A stretch of 14,519 bases of DNA from Porphyromonadaceae bacterium UBA7180 (GCA_002491165.1 DKVK01000096.1:1-14519), one strand, 5' to 3'; positions 7,843 through 14,382 are shown, counted from the first letter of the stretch. A program made the numbers and translations. Notes: generated by a model not told the origin, from the letters alone.

Positions 7843-7862
7843 AGCGAGCCTCCGGCTTCGCT
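7843..7862. repeat. GC-rich stem-loop
   Basis: AGCGAGCC (7843-7850) pairs with GGCTTCGCT (7854-7862) around a 3-nt loop with one bulged T, and GCAAAA/TTTTGC (7838-7843, 7867-7872) flanks it. A T7 run at 7830-7836 precedes it. It could end the 7141 transcript inefficiently, but no T-run follows on the plus strand. Confidence 0.4.
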
Positions 7863-7975
7863 ATCATTTTGCAACGACAGACACAGCCCAAGCTGCCCGA
7901 ATGTGTTAATTTGATTGACAAATTCGGTTAACAACCCTAAAAAATCAAAAATCCGCGAAAAAAGTTTACTTTTTA

Positions 7976-8007
7976 TTTGGATTTAGCTCGCCAAGGTATT
8001 AACTTTG
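7976..8007 (+). promoter_or_regulatory. Consensus promoter not directly preceding an ORF
   Basis: TTTG at 7976-7979, a 20-nt spacer and TAACTTTG at 8000-8007 form a full-consensus promoter. The expected start is about 8012-8015. A strong terminator follows within 30 bases of that start. Confidence 0.75.
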
Positions 8008-8012
8008 CAAGT

Positions 8013-8085
8013 GTTTTTCATGGTATTAGATTTAAGGTTAGAGGATTAATTGTCGTGAGACAATCAATCCTTTTTTTTGTTTTTT
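8013..8085 (+). ncRNA. Candidate small RNA or attenuated leader
   Basis: A transcript of about 65-73 nt is defined by the promoter at 7976-8007 and the terminator at 8042-8085. Its 5' half is single-stranded-looking and AT-rich (TTTTTCATGGTATTAGATTT, 8013-8032). Its 3' half is the terminator hairpin. No ORF of useful length fits. It may be a free small RNA or a leader that controls readthrough into the phosphatase gene 168 bases downstream. I recognise no named family with certainty. The exact 5' end is an estimate. Confidence 0.55.
8042..8085 (+). terminator. Strong intrinsic terminator inside the gap
   Basis: Bases 8042-8054 pair with 8059-8071 (12 of 13 positions, one A-C mismatch at 8048/8065) around a GTGA tetraloop. 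They are followed by eight T, then GT and five more T. It lies 270 bases past the previous stop and just after a consensus promoter, so it belongs to the ORF-less unit. Confidence 0.85.
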
Positions 8086-8252
8086 AGCACCTTTCCTCAC
8101 AGTTTTACCATAGGTAACGCAGTCGATAAATAGAGGTTTGACGCGCGGTGCGGAAAGGTGCGTCCGGCACGATAACGGTGCGCTGATTTTACCTCCGGAT
8201 TTTTTGGTCGCCACGGGAATTAACTTTTCGCGTTTGCGCGTGTCAATATGGT

Positions 8253-8741
8253 ATGACCACCAAGAAGAAACATAAGATTCTGTTCGTGTGCCTCGGCAAC
8301 ATTTGCCGCTCCCCGGCCGCACAGGCTGTCATGCAGCAGATTGTAGACGAAGCCGGGGCCTCGGCCGATTTCTACATCGACTCCGCCGGGCTATATTCCG
8401 GCCACGCCGGGCAACTCCCCGACCGTCGGATGCGCGTGCACGCCAACCGGCGCGGATATACCCTCGACCACCGCGCACGCCCCGTCCATACGTCCGACTT
8501 CTTCGACTTCGACACCATCGTGGCCATGGACGGGAGCAATTACCGCCAACTGTGCCAGATGGCGCCATCGCCCGAGGATGAGCGAAAGGTGGTGCGCATG
8601 ATGGACTTCTGCCGCGTGGCAACCCGCTACGACCATGTCCCCGATCCCTATTACGAAGGCGCCGAAGGTTTCGAGCTGGTGCTCGACCTCCTGCAGGACG
8701 CCTGCCGCGGCCTTTTTGAAGAAATCAACAACAACGGGTAA
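8253..8741 (+). CDS. Low-molecular-weight protein-tyrosine phosphatase
   Basis: The protein is 162 residues, the usual family length, cytosolic. The signature P-loop V-C-L-G-N-I-C-R-S-P lies at residues 12-21, with nucleophile Cys13 and phosphate-binding Arg19. The general acid Asp131 lies in the D-P-Y-Y motif (131-134), as in LMW-PTPs. It hydrolyses phosphotyrosine; bacterial relatives often antagonise tyrosine kinases of capsule export, but no such kinase is in this window. A related arsenate-reductase function is less likely because the C-terminal cysteine pair of those enzymes is not evident. The chosen ATG follows another ATG (8248) that runs into TGA after one codon. The next gene starts 37 bases after the stop, suggesting cotranscription. 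Its promoter is unclear and may be the attenuated one at 7976-8007. Confidence 0.93.
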   Translation: MTTKKKHKILFVCLGNICRSPAAQAVMQQIVDEAGASADFYIDSAGLYSGHAGQLPDRRMRVHANRRGYTLDHRARPVHTSDFFDFDTIVAMDGSNYRQLCQMAPSPEDERKVVRMMDFCRVATRYDHVPDPYYEGAEGFELVLDLLQDACRGLFEEINNNG

Positions 8742-8778
8742 GCGGCCAATCCCGCTCATCCACAAAAAAATGAATATT

Positions 8779-9141
8779 ATGAAAAGATTTTATCTCGCAC
8801 TGGCGGCTATAATGGCCTTCGTGGTTTCAGCTTTCGCCGATGCCCCGGCACAGTTCCCCGGCGGCAAGGAGGCCATGGACTCTTTCATCAAAGGCCATAT
8901 ACAGTATCCTGCCGCCGCCAAAGACAACGGCATCGAGGGGGTGGTGAACGTCTCTTTCGTGGTGAACACCGACGGCTCCATCGGCACCATCAAGATAGTA
9001 CGCCTCATCGACCCCGACCTGGAACAGGAAGCCATCCGCCTGGTCAAGACCATGCCCGCCTGGACACCGGCCGAAAAGGGAGGCGCTCCGGAAAAGTCGA
9101 CCGTCGAAATCCCCATCGTCTTCGAGCTGCCGTCCGAGTAA
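8779..9141 (+). CDS. Secreted TonB C-terminal-domain protein
   Basis: The protein is 120 residues from ATG 8779; ATG 8770 would add three residues. Residues 1-20 are a signal peptide ending Ser-Ala-Phe-Ala before Asp-Ala. The remainder is a single TonB C-terminal domain: F-P-G-G at the front, then Y-P-x-x-A-K-x-x-G-I-E-G-x-V-x-V-x-F-V-V, D-G-S-I-x-x-I-K-I-V-R, D-P-D-L-E-x-E-A, M-P-x-W-x-P and a closing P-I-V-F-E-L-P strand. Classical TonB has an uncleaved N-terminal helix held by ExbBD and a long Pro-rich spacer; both are missing, so this is probably a free periplasmic domain and not a working energy transducer. It could bind the TonB box of outer-membrane receptors or serve another scaffold role (inference). 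It sits between the phosphatase and a lipoprotein gene. Confidence 0.9.
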   Translation: MKRFYLALAAIMAFVVSAFADAPAQFPGGKEAMDSFIKGHIQYPAAAKDNGIEGVVNVSFVVNTDGSIGTIKIVRLIDPDLEQEAIRLVKTMPAWTPAEKGGAPEKSTVEIPIVFELPSE

Positions 9142-9207
9142 GTCGGGAAGCCCGAGAGGTGAACCATTTTGAGCCGCGAACGGTTAATATTCTAAACCTG
9201 AAAGATT

Positions 9208-9672
9208 ATGAAAAGAAAATTTACGCTTATAATGACCGTAGCGGTGGTGGCAGTGGCCGCCATGCTCGGATTCTCCTCCTGCGATAACGATGATTACTGG
9301 AACCCGTATCCTCCCAACGGCTGGAACAACGTCTTTTACGACAGCGACCTGACCGGCAGCTGGATGCTGGTGGAGGACAACTTCGGCGCCGTGCCGCCAA
9401 GTCGCACCAACTATCTTTACTTCAACGGACGCGGACGCGGCAACTATTATTACTACGAGAACGGCAACCTCTACAACAGCCGCATAGCCTACTGGTGCGA
9501 GGATTTCTACGGTTCCGGTTCGAATCCCGAAATAAACATTCAATATGACAACGGGCAGGCCTCGACCATGTCGTATTGGTTCTCAAACAACTACAACTAC
9601 CTTTGGATGCGCTGGAGCACCAACCAAGGCATCATCACCTACTGCTATCAATACGTGGACCGGATTCCCTGA
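9208..9672 (+). CDS. Small Tyr/Asn-rich lipoprotein, lipocalin-like size
   Basis: The protein is 154 residues. An N-terminal basic segment and hydrophobic core lead to a lipobox G-F-S-S-C with acylated Cys at residue 25, followed by Asp-Asn-Asp-Asp. By the usual Bacteroidetes pattern, acidic residues after the Cys are compatible with outer-membrane surface export. The mature part begins with a Tyr/Pro/Asn-rich stretch and then D-L-T-G-S-W-x-L-V-E-D-N-F, the typical first strand of small lipocalin-like Bacteroidetes lipoproteins, followed by beta-strand-like Tyr/Trp-rich segments. I cannot assign a ligand. It lies 66 bases after the TonB-domain gene with no clear promoter of its own and is followed at once by a strong terminator, so it is probably the last gene of the unit starting at 8253. 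Confidence 0.88.
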   Translation: MKRKFTLIMTVAVVAVAAMLGFSSCDNDDYWNPYPPNGWNNVFYDSDLTGSWMLVEDNFGAVPPSRTNYLYFNGRGRGNYYYYENGNLYNSRIAYWCEDFYGSGSNPEINIQYDNGQASTMSYWFSNNYNYLWMRWSTNQGIITYCYQYVDRIP

Positions 9673-9689
9673 CGCCGGCTGCAACAGAT

Positions 9690-9739
9690 AAAAGAGCGTC
9701 CCCCCACCGCATATAGGCCCGAGGGAACGCTCTTTTTTT
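9690..9739 (+). terminator. Rho-independent terminator after the lipoprotein gene
   Basis: Bases 9690-9699 pair exactly with 9727-9736 (10 bp, AAAAGAGCGT / ACGCTCTTTT), extended by CCC/GGG with one bulge, and the T-run continues to 9739. The A-rich left arm means it can also end the minus-strand gene that stops at 9754. Confidence 0.88.
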
Positions 9740-9753
9740 GTATTGTCCGTAAA

Positions 9754-10143
9754 TTACGGGAATATTGTGAAGGGATACACGCGGCTGACAGTTTCCTCCG
9801 GGCCGACGGCTACCGTCAGGCAGATGAAGTAGTTGCCGGGCTGCCTCGGTGTGCCGCTTACCACTATGTTCGGTCCTTCGGAGCCGGTGTGGAAGCCGAG
9901 TCGCGTGTTGTCGGTGTCGTTGTCGCGCACGGAGCAGGGCAAGCCGCGCAGCCGCTCGGGAATGAAGAGCCGCGCCACATACACCGCGCCCACTTTTCCG
10001 TTTGGCACGAAGGCATAGGCCGTATCCAGCTGGTGTTCAAGCTCTTTCACCTGTTCTCTCTTATGCCGGCAGTAACGCTCCCAGGCGTCCTGCTCACGCC
10101 ATTGCATGAAGTCGTACAGGCGCATATCGTCGGTTGTATCCAT
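9754..10143 (-). CDS. Small protein with a He_PIG-like Ig fold segment
   Basis: The protein is 129 residues from ATG 10143. The in-frame ATG at 10200 would add 19 residues. I prefer 10143 because AAAGGA lies at proper spacing upstream and the extra residues (basic, Ala/Gln) look non-coding, but this is open. Residues 1-40 are charged and helical (D-x-x-x-W-x-R-Y-C-R-H-K-R). The C-terminal half ends in G-T-P-R-Q-P-G-N-Y-F-I-C-L-T-V, the hallmark strand pair of putative-Ig (He_PIG) domains, where G-T-P-x-x-x-G-x-Y-x-(F)-x-V-x-V is usual. No signal peptide is visible, which is odd because such domains normally occur in long secreted proteins. It is alone on the minus strand and shares the terminator at 9690-9739. 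The function is unknown. Confidence 0.72.
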   Translation of the reverse strand: MDTTDDMRLYDFMQWREQDAWERYCRHKREQVKELEHQLDTAYAFVPNGKVGAVYVARLFIPERLRGLPCSVRDNDTDNTRLGFHTGSEGPNIVVSGTPRQPGNYFICLTVAVGPEETVSRVYPFTIFP

Positions 10144-10243
10144 CTTTATTCCTTTCTGTTGTGCCGCTGCCGGGAAAATGCCCGTGCGGCGCCGTTTCAT
10201 TGATAATAACGTGGAATTTCCCGTTTTCTATCAATATGACCCG

Positions 10244-10283
10244 AAAAAAATCGCCTGTCCCTGATGACCGTTCCGATTTTTTT
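10244..10283. repeat. Perfect 10-bp inverted repeat in a divergent intergenic region
   Basis: AAAAAAATCG (10244-10253) is the exact reverse complement of CGATTTTTTT (10274-10283), separated by 20 bases. The right arm ends four bases before the -7 box of the peptidase promoter, so it occupies the spacer between -33 and -7. Confidence 0.6.
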
Positions 10284-10286
10284 GAC

Positions 10287-10294
10287 TAACTTTG
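10287..10294 (+). promoter_or_regulatory. -7 box of the aminopeptidase gene
   Basis: TAACTTTG at 10287-10294 matches TAnnTTTG. No TTTG is present at the expected -33 distance (about 10263-10267), so this promoter may be weak or activator-dependent. The start would be near 10300, giving a leader of about 25 nt before ATG 10325. Confidence 0.6.
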
Positions 10295-10324
10295 TACAAA
10301 TAAGTTATTTCTGCAACCGACACC

Positions 10325-11716
10325 ATGAAACATTACGCACTGATAGCAGCCGCCCTCCTGGCCATGCTGCCTGCCGCCGCCAAGACAACCGGCGGCATCG
10401 ACTCCAAGATGATGGAGCGCATCAAGGCTTCATACGTCCCCACCGCCGCCGACCGCGCCCTGCGCAACGCCCTGGCAGCCAACGATATGGACAAGCTCGC
10501 CAAGAACTCCGAAAGCCTAAACAGCTTCGACACCGACTTCTCGAACCGCGTCGAAACCAAGGGCATCACCGACCAGAAGCGCTCCGGACGCTGCTGGCTA
10601 TTCACCGGACTGAACGTGCTCCGCTCGCAGATGATGGCGCGACACGGCCTCCCCGAACTCGAACTCTCGCAAAACTATAACTTCTTCTTCGACCAGCTGG
10701 AAAAATCCAACCTCTTCCTCCAGGGTATCATCGACACGGCCGAAAAACCGATGGACGACCGCATGGTTGAATGGCTCTTCCAGCATCCGCTCAGCGACGG
10801 CGGCCAGTACACCGGACTCTCCGACAACATCATGAAATACGGCGTGGTCCCTTCCACGGTAATGGTGGAGACATTCAGCAGCAACAACACCTCCAAGCTC
10901 AACAACCTGCTGTCGCTCAAGCTGCGCCAGTGGGGCCTGGAGCTGCGCAAGATGAAGGCCGACGGCGCATCGCCGCAGGCCATCGCCGCCAAGAAGGAGG
11001 AGATGCTCGGCACCGTGTACCGTATGCTGGCCATGACGCTGGGCGAACCGCCCGCGGAGTTCACCTGGACGCGCAAGGACAAGGACGGAAAGGCCGTCTC
11101 CACCAAGAAGTACACCCCGCAATCATTCTACCGCGAGTTTGCCGGCAACGACCTCAAGGGTGACTACGTTATGCTCATGAACGACCCTACGCGCGAGTAT
11201 TACCAGCTCTACGAAATCGACTTCGACCGCCACGCCTACGACGGGAGCAACTGGACATACGTCAACCTCCCGATAGAAGACATAAAGACCATGGCCATCG
11301 AAGCCATCAAGGACAGCACCAAGATGTATTTCTCCTGCGATGTGGGCAAATTCCTGGACCGCGACCGCGGTTACCTCGACCCCGAAAACTTCGACTATGC
11401 CGCGCTGATGGGCACCGACTTCCCCATGTCGAAGGCCGACCGTATACGCACCTTCGCCTCCGCATCCTCCCACGCCATGACGCTTACCGCCGTCGACCTC
11501 GACGCCGAGGGGCGTCCCGTGAAGTGGATGGTGGAGAACTCGTGGGGCGACGGTCCCAACAAGGGCCACCTCATCATGAGCGACCGCTGGTTCGACGAGT
11601 ACATGTTCCGCCTCGTCGTCAATAAGAAATACCTCACCGACAAGGCGCGCAAAGTGCTGAAACAGAAGCCGAAGATGCTTCCCGCCTGGGACCCCATGTT
11701 CCTCCCCGAGCAATAA
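10325..11716 (+). CDS. pepC: Exported aminopeptidase C / bleomycin hydrolase family (C1B) cysteine peptidase
   Basis: The protein is 463 residues, close to the family's usual 440-460 plus a signal peptide (1-19, core ALIAAALLAMLPAAA). The papain-like catalytic set is complete: oxyanion Gln84 and nucleophile Cys90 in Q-K-R-S-G-R-C-W, His383 in S-S-H-A-M, and Asn405 in E-N-S-W-G. The central insertion of bleomycin hydrolases is present. The C-terminus reads L-P-A-W-D-P-M then five more residues (FLPEQ). In studied relatives the arm around W-D-P-M enters the active site and sets exopeptidase trimming; here it is slightly longer and altered, which could shift specificity (inference). A cytosolic enzyme is usual in other phyla, so export points to periplasmic peptide processing. 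The helicase gene starts 33 bases downstream with no terminator, suggesting one transcript. Confidence 0.92.
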   Translation: MKHYALIAAALLAMLPAAAKTTGGIDSKMMERIKASYVPTAADRALRNALAANDMDKLAKNSESLNSFDTDFSNRVETKGITDQKRSGRCWLFTGLNVLRSQMMARHGLPELELSQNYNFFFDQLEKSNLFLQGIIDTAEKPMDDRMVEWLFQHPLSDGGQYTGLSDNIMKYGVVPSTVMVETFSSNNTSKLNNLLSLKLRQWGLELRKMKADGASPQAIAAKKEEMLGTVYRMLAMTLGEPPAEFTWTRKDKDGKAVSTKKYTPQSFYREFAGNDLKGDYVMLMNDPTREYYQLYEIDFDRHAYDGSNWTYVNLPIEDIKTMAIEAIKDSTKMYFSCDVGKFLDRDRGYLDPENFDYAALMGTDFPMSKADRIRTFASASSHAMTLTAVDLDAEGRPVKWMVENSWGDGPNKGHLIMSDRWFDEYMFRLVVNKKYLTDKARKVLKQKPKMLPAWDPMFLPEQ

Positions 11717-11749
11717 TCCCGCCATTCACCGACACACACGACCACCGCT

Positions 11750-13909
11750 ATGCAACAACCTACCCTTCCCCCCGCGGACAGCGGCAACGCCGACTTCGAG
11801 CTGGCCCGGCGCATCATCGAGAACACCGGAGAACACCTCTTCCTCACCGGTCGTGCGGGAACCGGAAAGACCACTTTCCTGCGGCGCCTCATGCAGTCAA
11901 CGCACAAACGCATAGTGGTGGCCGCGCCCACCGGCATCGCAGCCATCAATGCCGGCGGTGTGACGCTCCACTCGCTCTTCCAGCTCGACTTCGGTCCCTT
12001 CGTCCCCGGCGCGCCGCACAAGCCCTCGCACCGTTTCCGCAAAGAGAAGCTGAAGCTCATCCACAGCATCGACGTGCTGGTCATCGACGAAATAAGCATG
12101 GTGCGAGCCGACCTTCTCGACGCCGTGGACGACGCCCTGCGCCGCCTGCGCCGCTCGCCGCTCCCCTTCGGCGGCGTGCAACTGTTGCTCATCGGCGACC
12201 TGCGCCAGCTTTCCCCCGTAGTAATAGAGAAAGAGTGGAACCTGCTGCGCGAGCATTACCCCACCCCATACTTCTTTTCGAGCCATGCCCTGCGGCAGTG
12301 CCCTTACGTCGTCATCGAACTGGAGAAGGTGTACCGCCAGGAGGACTCGCATTTCCTGAGCATCCTCAATGCCATACGCGACGGCAAAGTGACCGCCGGT
12401 GTCCTCAATAAGCTCAACGCCCGCTGCCGCCCCGGATTCACCGGCGACGGCGACCGCCCCTGGATTCAGCTCACTACCCACAACCACCTGGCAGCCGCCA
12501 TCAATGCCGGGCGCATGAGCCGCATCAAGGAGTTGCCCCGCGTCTTCGAGGCACAGGTAGAGGGCAACTTCCCCGAAGCTCTGTTCCCCGCCGAAGCCAA
12601 ACTCACCCTCAAGCCCGGCGCGCAGGTTATGTTCATCAAGAACGACCCGCTGCACGGATACTACAACGGCCTGCTCGGCACCGTGAAACGTATCAACGAC
12701 GACAACACGGTGATAGTGGTGCCCGAAGACCGCAACGACGAAATTCGCGTGGAGATGCAGGAGTGGGAAAACCGCGAGTTCACCGTGCGCGAGGCCGAGG
12801 GCGACATCGAAGAGAAAGTGGTGGGGTTCTTCCGCCAACTGCCGCTCAAAGCCGCCTGGGCCATCACCATACACAAAAGCCAGGGCCTGACGTTCGACCA
12901 CGCCGTCATCGACGCGGCGGCGGCATTCGCCCACGGCCAGACCTACGTGGCTCTCTCCCGTTGCCGCACGCTCGAGGGACTCGTGCTCTCCTCGCCGATT
13001 CCCGCCAGCAGCATCATCAGCGACACCGTGGTCTCCTCATTCCTGCAGTCGGGCACCAGCACACGTCCCGGCGAAGAGCAACTGCAGCAGATGGAACACG
13101 CTTATTCACAGACGCTTCTCGATAATCTATTCGACTTCTCGCGCGTCCGCAACGACTTCGACAACCTGCGCATCCTCGCCACGCAAGCCTTCCGCAACAT
13201 CGCCCCGAAACTCCCGGCCATGCTCAACGAGCGCAAGGCGGAAATCGTGGAGAAGATGGAAATCCCGGCATCGAGATTCCATGCGCAATACACCACGCTC
13301 ATCCAGCGACAGGACCTCGCCGCCCTCAACGCGCGGTTGCGTGCTGCCGCCGGATACTTCGCGCCACTGGTCAGCGACCTCGAAAAGTACGTAAAAAACC
13401 TCCCCTCCTCTCACGACAACCGGACGTATCAGGAGCGGCTCGCTGAATACACCACGCAACTGCTGCAAGAGTTGGGCGATAAATCCACCCAGTTCGAGGC
13501 ATTGCAGAAGGAGGATTTCTCCCCGATGGCATTGCTGCGCGCACGCTCCAAAGCACTGATAGCTAACGAGAAGACCACACCCGTACGCTCTGCCGCCAAG
13601 AAAAGCAAGTCAGCTAAAAAAACCACCCAAAAAGAGCGTAAACCTCGAGAGATACAACTGCCCCCGGGATTCGAGGGAGACGCAAACGTCTACCGCGCGC
13701 TGAAAAAATGGCGCCTGCAAAAAATGTACACCACCGACAAACCGGCCTTCACCATCATGTACGAAAAGACCCTTGTCGAGTTGGCCACCGCGCTGCCCGG
13801 CAGCCGCGAAGAGTTTCTGGCCATCAACGGCTTAGGCCCCGCCAAATGGAAAGAATACGGCCTTGAAATACTCAAGATAATCGCCAACCCCCAACACTTC
13901 CTCCCGTAA
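11750..13909 (+). CDS. Pif1-like superfamily 1 DNA helicase with C-terminal HRDC domain
   Basis: The protein is 719 residues, cytosolic. Helicase motifs in order: Walker A G-R-A-G-T-G-K-T-T (34-42), motif Ia A-A-P-T-G-I-A-A (58-65), Walker B V-L-V-I-D-E-I-S-M (109-117), motif III I-G-D-L-R-Q-L-S-P (148-156), motif V I-T-I-H-K-S-Q-G-L-T-F-D (372-383) and motif VI Y-V-A-L-S-R (399-404). These are characteristic of Pif1/RecD-like 5'-3' helicases. A helical region (about 440-590) and a Lys-rich linker (about 600-630) lead to an HRDC-like domain in the last 75 residues, with the signature L-P-x-S-x-x-E-F-L-A-I-N-G-L-G-P-A-K-W-x-x-Y-G. HRDC domains bind nucleic acid and are best known from RecQ; their presence on Pif1-like proteins is seen in Bacteroidetes. 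A role in unwinding G-quadruplexes, R-loops or stalled forks is plausible. Probably cotranscribed with the peptidase, with no functional link evident. Confidence 0.93.
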   Translation: MQQPTLPPADSGNADFELARRIIENTGEHLFLTGRAGTGKTTFLRRLMQSTHKRIVVAAPTGIAAINAGGVTLHSLFQLDFGPFVPGAPHKPSHRFRKEKLKLIHSIDVLVIDEISMVRADLLDAVDDALRRLRRSPLPFGGVQLLLIGDLRQLSPVVIEKEWNLLREHYPTPYFFSSHALRQCPYVVIELEKVYRQEDSHFLSILNAIRDGKVTAGVLNKLNARCRPGFTGDGDRPWIQLTTHNHLAAAINAGRMSRIKELPRVFEAQVEGNFPEALFPAEAKLTLKPGAQVMFIKNDPLHGYYNGLLGTVKRINDDNTVIVVPEDRNDEIRVEMQEWENREFTVREAEGDIEEKVVGFFRQLPLKAAWAITIHKSQGLTFDHAVIDAAAAFAHGQTYVALSRCRTLEGLVLSSPIPASSIISDTVVSSFLQSGTSTRPGEEQLQQMEHAYSQTLLDNLFDFSRVRNDFDNLRILATQAFRNIAPKLPAMLNERKAEIVEKMEIPASRFHAQYTTLIQRQDLAALNARLRAAAGYFAPLVSDLEKYVKNLPSSHDNRTYQERLAEYTTQLLQELGDKSTQFEALQKEDFSPMALLRARSKALIANEKTTPVRSAAKKSKSAKKTTQKERKPREIQLPPGFEGDANVYRALKKWRLQKMYTTDKPAFTIMYEKTLVELATALPGSREEFLAINGLGPAKWKEYGLEILKIIANPQHFLP

Positions 13910-14119
13910 GAATCACATGGAGCGCAGGCCTCCCGGCCTGCGTAATCCAAGTCGATGTTCACCGGCGGAAGGCCGAGTAGCGATGTCCGGCGGCAGTCAG
14001 GGAGGCGTGCCCTCCTTATTTATCGGACTATTCCCGGCTAAAATCCAGAAAATATTTCTCTTTATAATACTCTATAACCCAAAGAGTTAGCTAAAATCTA
14101 AAATTTTTCTGTCAAAAAA
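13910..14119. other. Palindrome-rich intergenic DNA
   Basis: With the tRNA leader this is a 384-base stretch without a protein gene. Its first 110 bases are GC-rich and palindromic (next entry); the following 100 bases are AT-rich and show nothing definite before the tRNA promoter. Confidence 0.6.
13922..14017. repeat. REP-like cluster: two hairpins and a direct repeat
   Basis: CGCAGGCC (13923-13930) pairs with GGCCTGCG (13935-13942) over a TCCC loop. GGAGG (14001-14005) pairs with CCTCC (14011-14015), extended by two weaker pairs. Between them CGATGT...CCGGCGG occurs twice (13953-13967 with TCA inserted, and 13981-13993). The arrangement resembles interspersed palindromic elements; a genome copy number is needed to confirm. 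The hairpins may also help terminate the helicase transcript. Confidence 0.45.
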
Positions 14120-14151
14120 TTTGGTGGAACGAGAAAAAGTAGCTAACTTTG
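14120..14151 (+). promoter_or_regulatory. Consensus promoter of the tRNA-Pro unit
   Basis: TTTG at 14120-14123, a 20-nt spacer and TAACTTTG at 14144-14151 match the consensus exactly. Transcription should begin at about 14156-14158, some 135 bases before the mature tRNA. Confidence 0.8.
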
Positions 14152-14157
14152 CATCGC

Positions 14158-14286
14158 TTTTCAAGAGAATCCCCTCCGCTTGCGGAGTAAGTATTCAGCC
14201 TTAGCCAACGCGCAAGCGGAGACAAAAGAAGGCACAGTAACAATGTTTCGGCATTCCCCCCACGAATACAGGTGATTCTCTGAAAG
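14158..14286 (+). ncRNA. Structured leader of the tRNA-Pro transcript
   Basis: The 5' end (AGAGAATC, 14164-14171) pairs with GATTCTCT (14274-14281), extended outward by TTTC/GAAA-type pairs with one bulge, closing the leader seven bases before the tRNA. Inside, CTCCGCTTGCG (14174-14184) can pair over 11 bp with CGCAAGCGGAG (14211-14221), or its first part can form a local CTCCG-CTTG-CGGAG hairpin (14174-14187). No ORF is credible. Whether it is a stable RNA or only a processed leader is unknown. Confidence 0.45.
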
Positions 14287-14293
14287 CCGCCTA

Positions 14294-14368
14294 CGGGGTG
14301 TAGCTCAGTCCGGTTAGAGTGTGCGTCTGGGGGGCGTGAGGTCGCAAGTTCGAATCTTGTCACCCCGA
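14294..14368 (+). tRNA. tRNA-Pro (anticodon GGG)
   Basis: A full cloverleaf of 75 nt can be drawn. The acceptor is CGGGGTG/CACCCCG with discriminator A; the C1-G72 pair is typical of bacterial tRNA-Pro. The D arm is GCTC-(10 nt with GG)-GAGT. The anticodon arm is TGCGT-CTGGGGG-GCGTG, placing GGG at 34-36. The variable loop is AGGTC and the T arm GCAAG-TTCGAAT-CTTGT. The 3' CCA is not encoded (CCC follows), so it must be added after transcription. The anticodon stem has several G-T pairs, which I take as natural. Confidence 0.95.
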
Positions 14369-14382
14369 CCCGGAGAAATCCA

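Larger units (their letters stand above)
7771..8252. other. Gap of 482 bases containing an ORF-less transcription unit
   Basis: No coding frame is credible here. From left to right it holds a stem-loop (7843-7862), an imperfect palindrome (AATTTG-ATTGA-CAAATT, 7908-7924), a consensus promoter (7976-8007), a terminator (8042-8085), and about 165 bases before the phosphatase ATG. In that last part I see only a poor -7 candidate, TAACTTTT at 8221-8228. Confidence 0.6.

Noticed and set aside
11897..12934. 345-codon open frame on the minus strand
   Set aside because: Antisense to the core of the helicase, whose motifs are unambiguous; composition (His/Val/Gly-rich) is typical of a shadow frame.
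14156..14293. T-box riboswitch upstream of the tRNA
   Set aside because: No specifier loop or T-box sequence is seen, and a T-box in front of a tRNA gene in this phylum is not expected.
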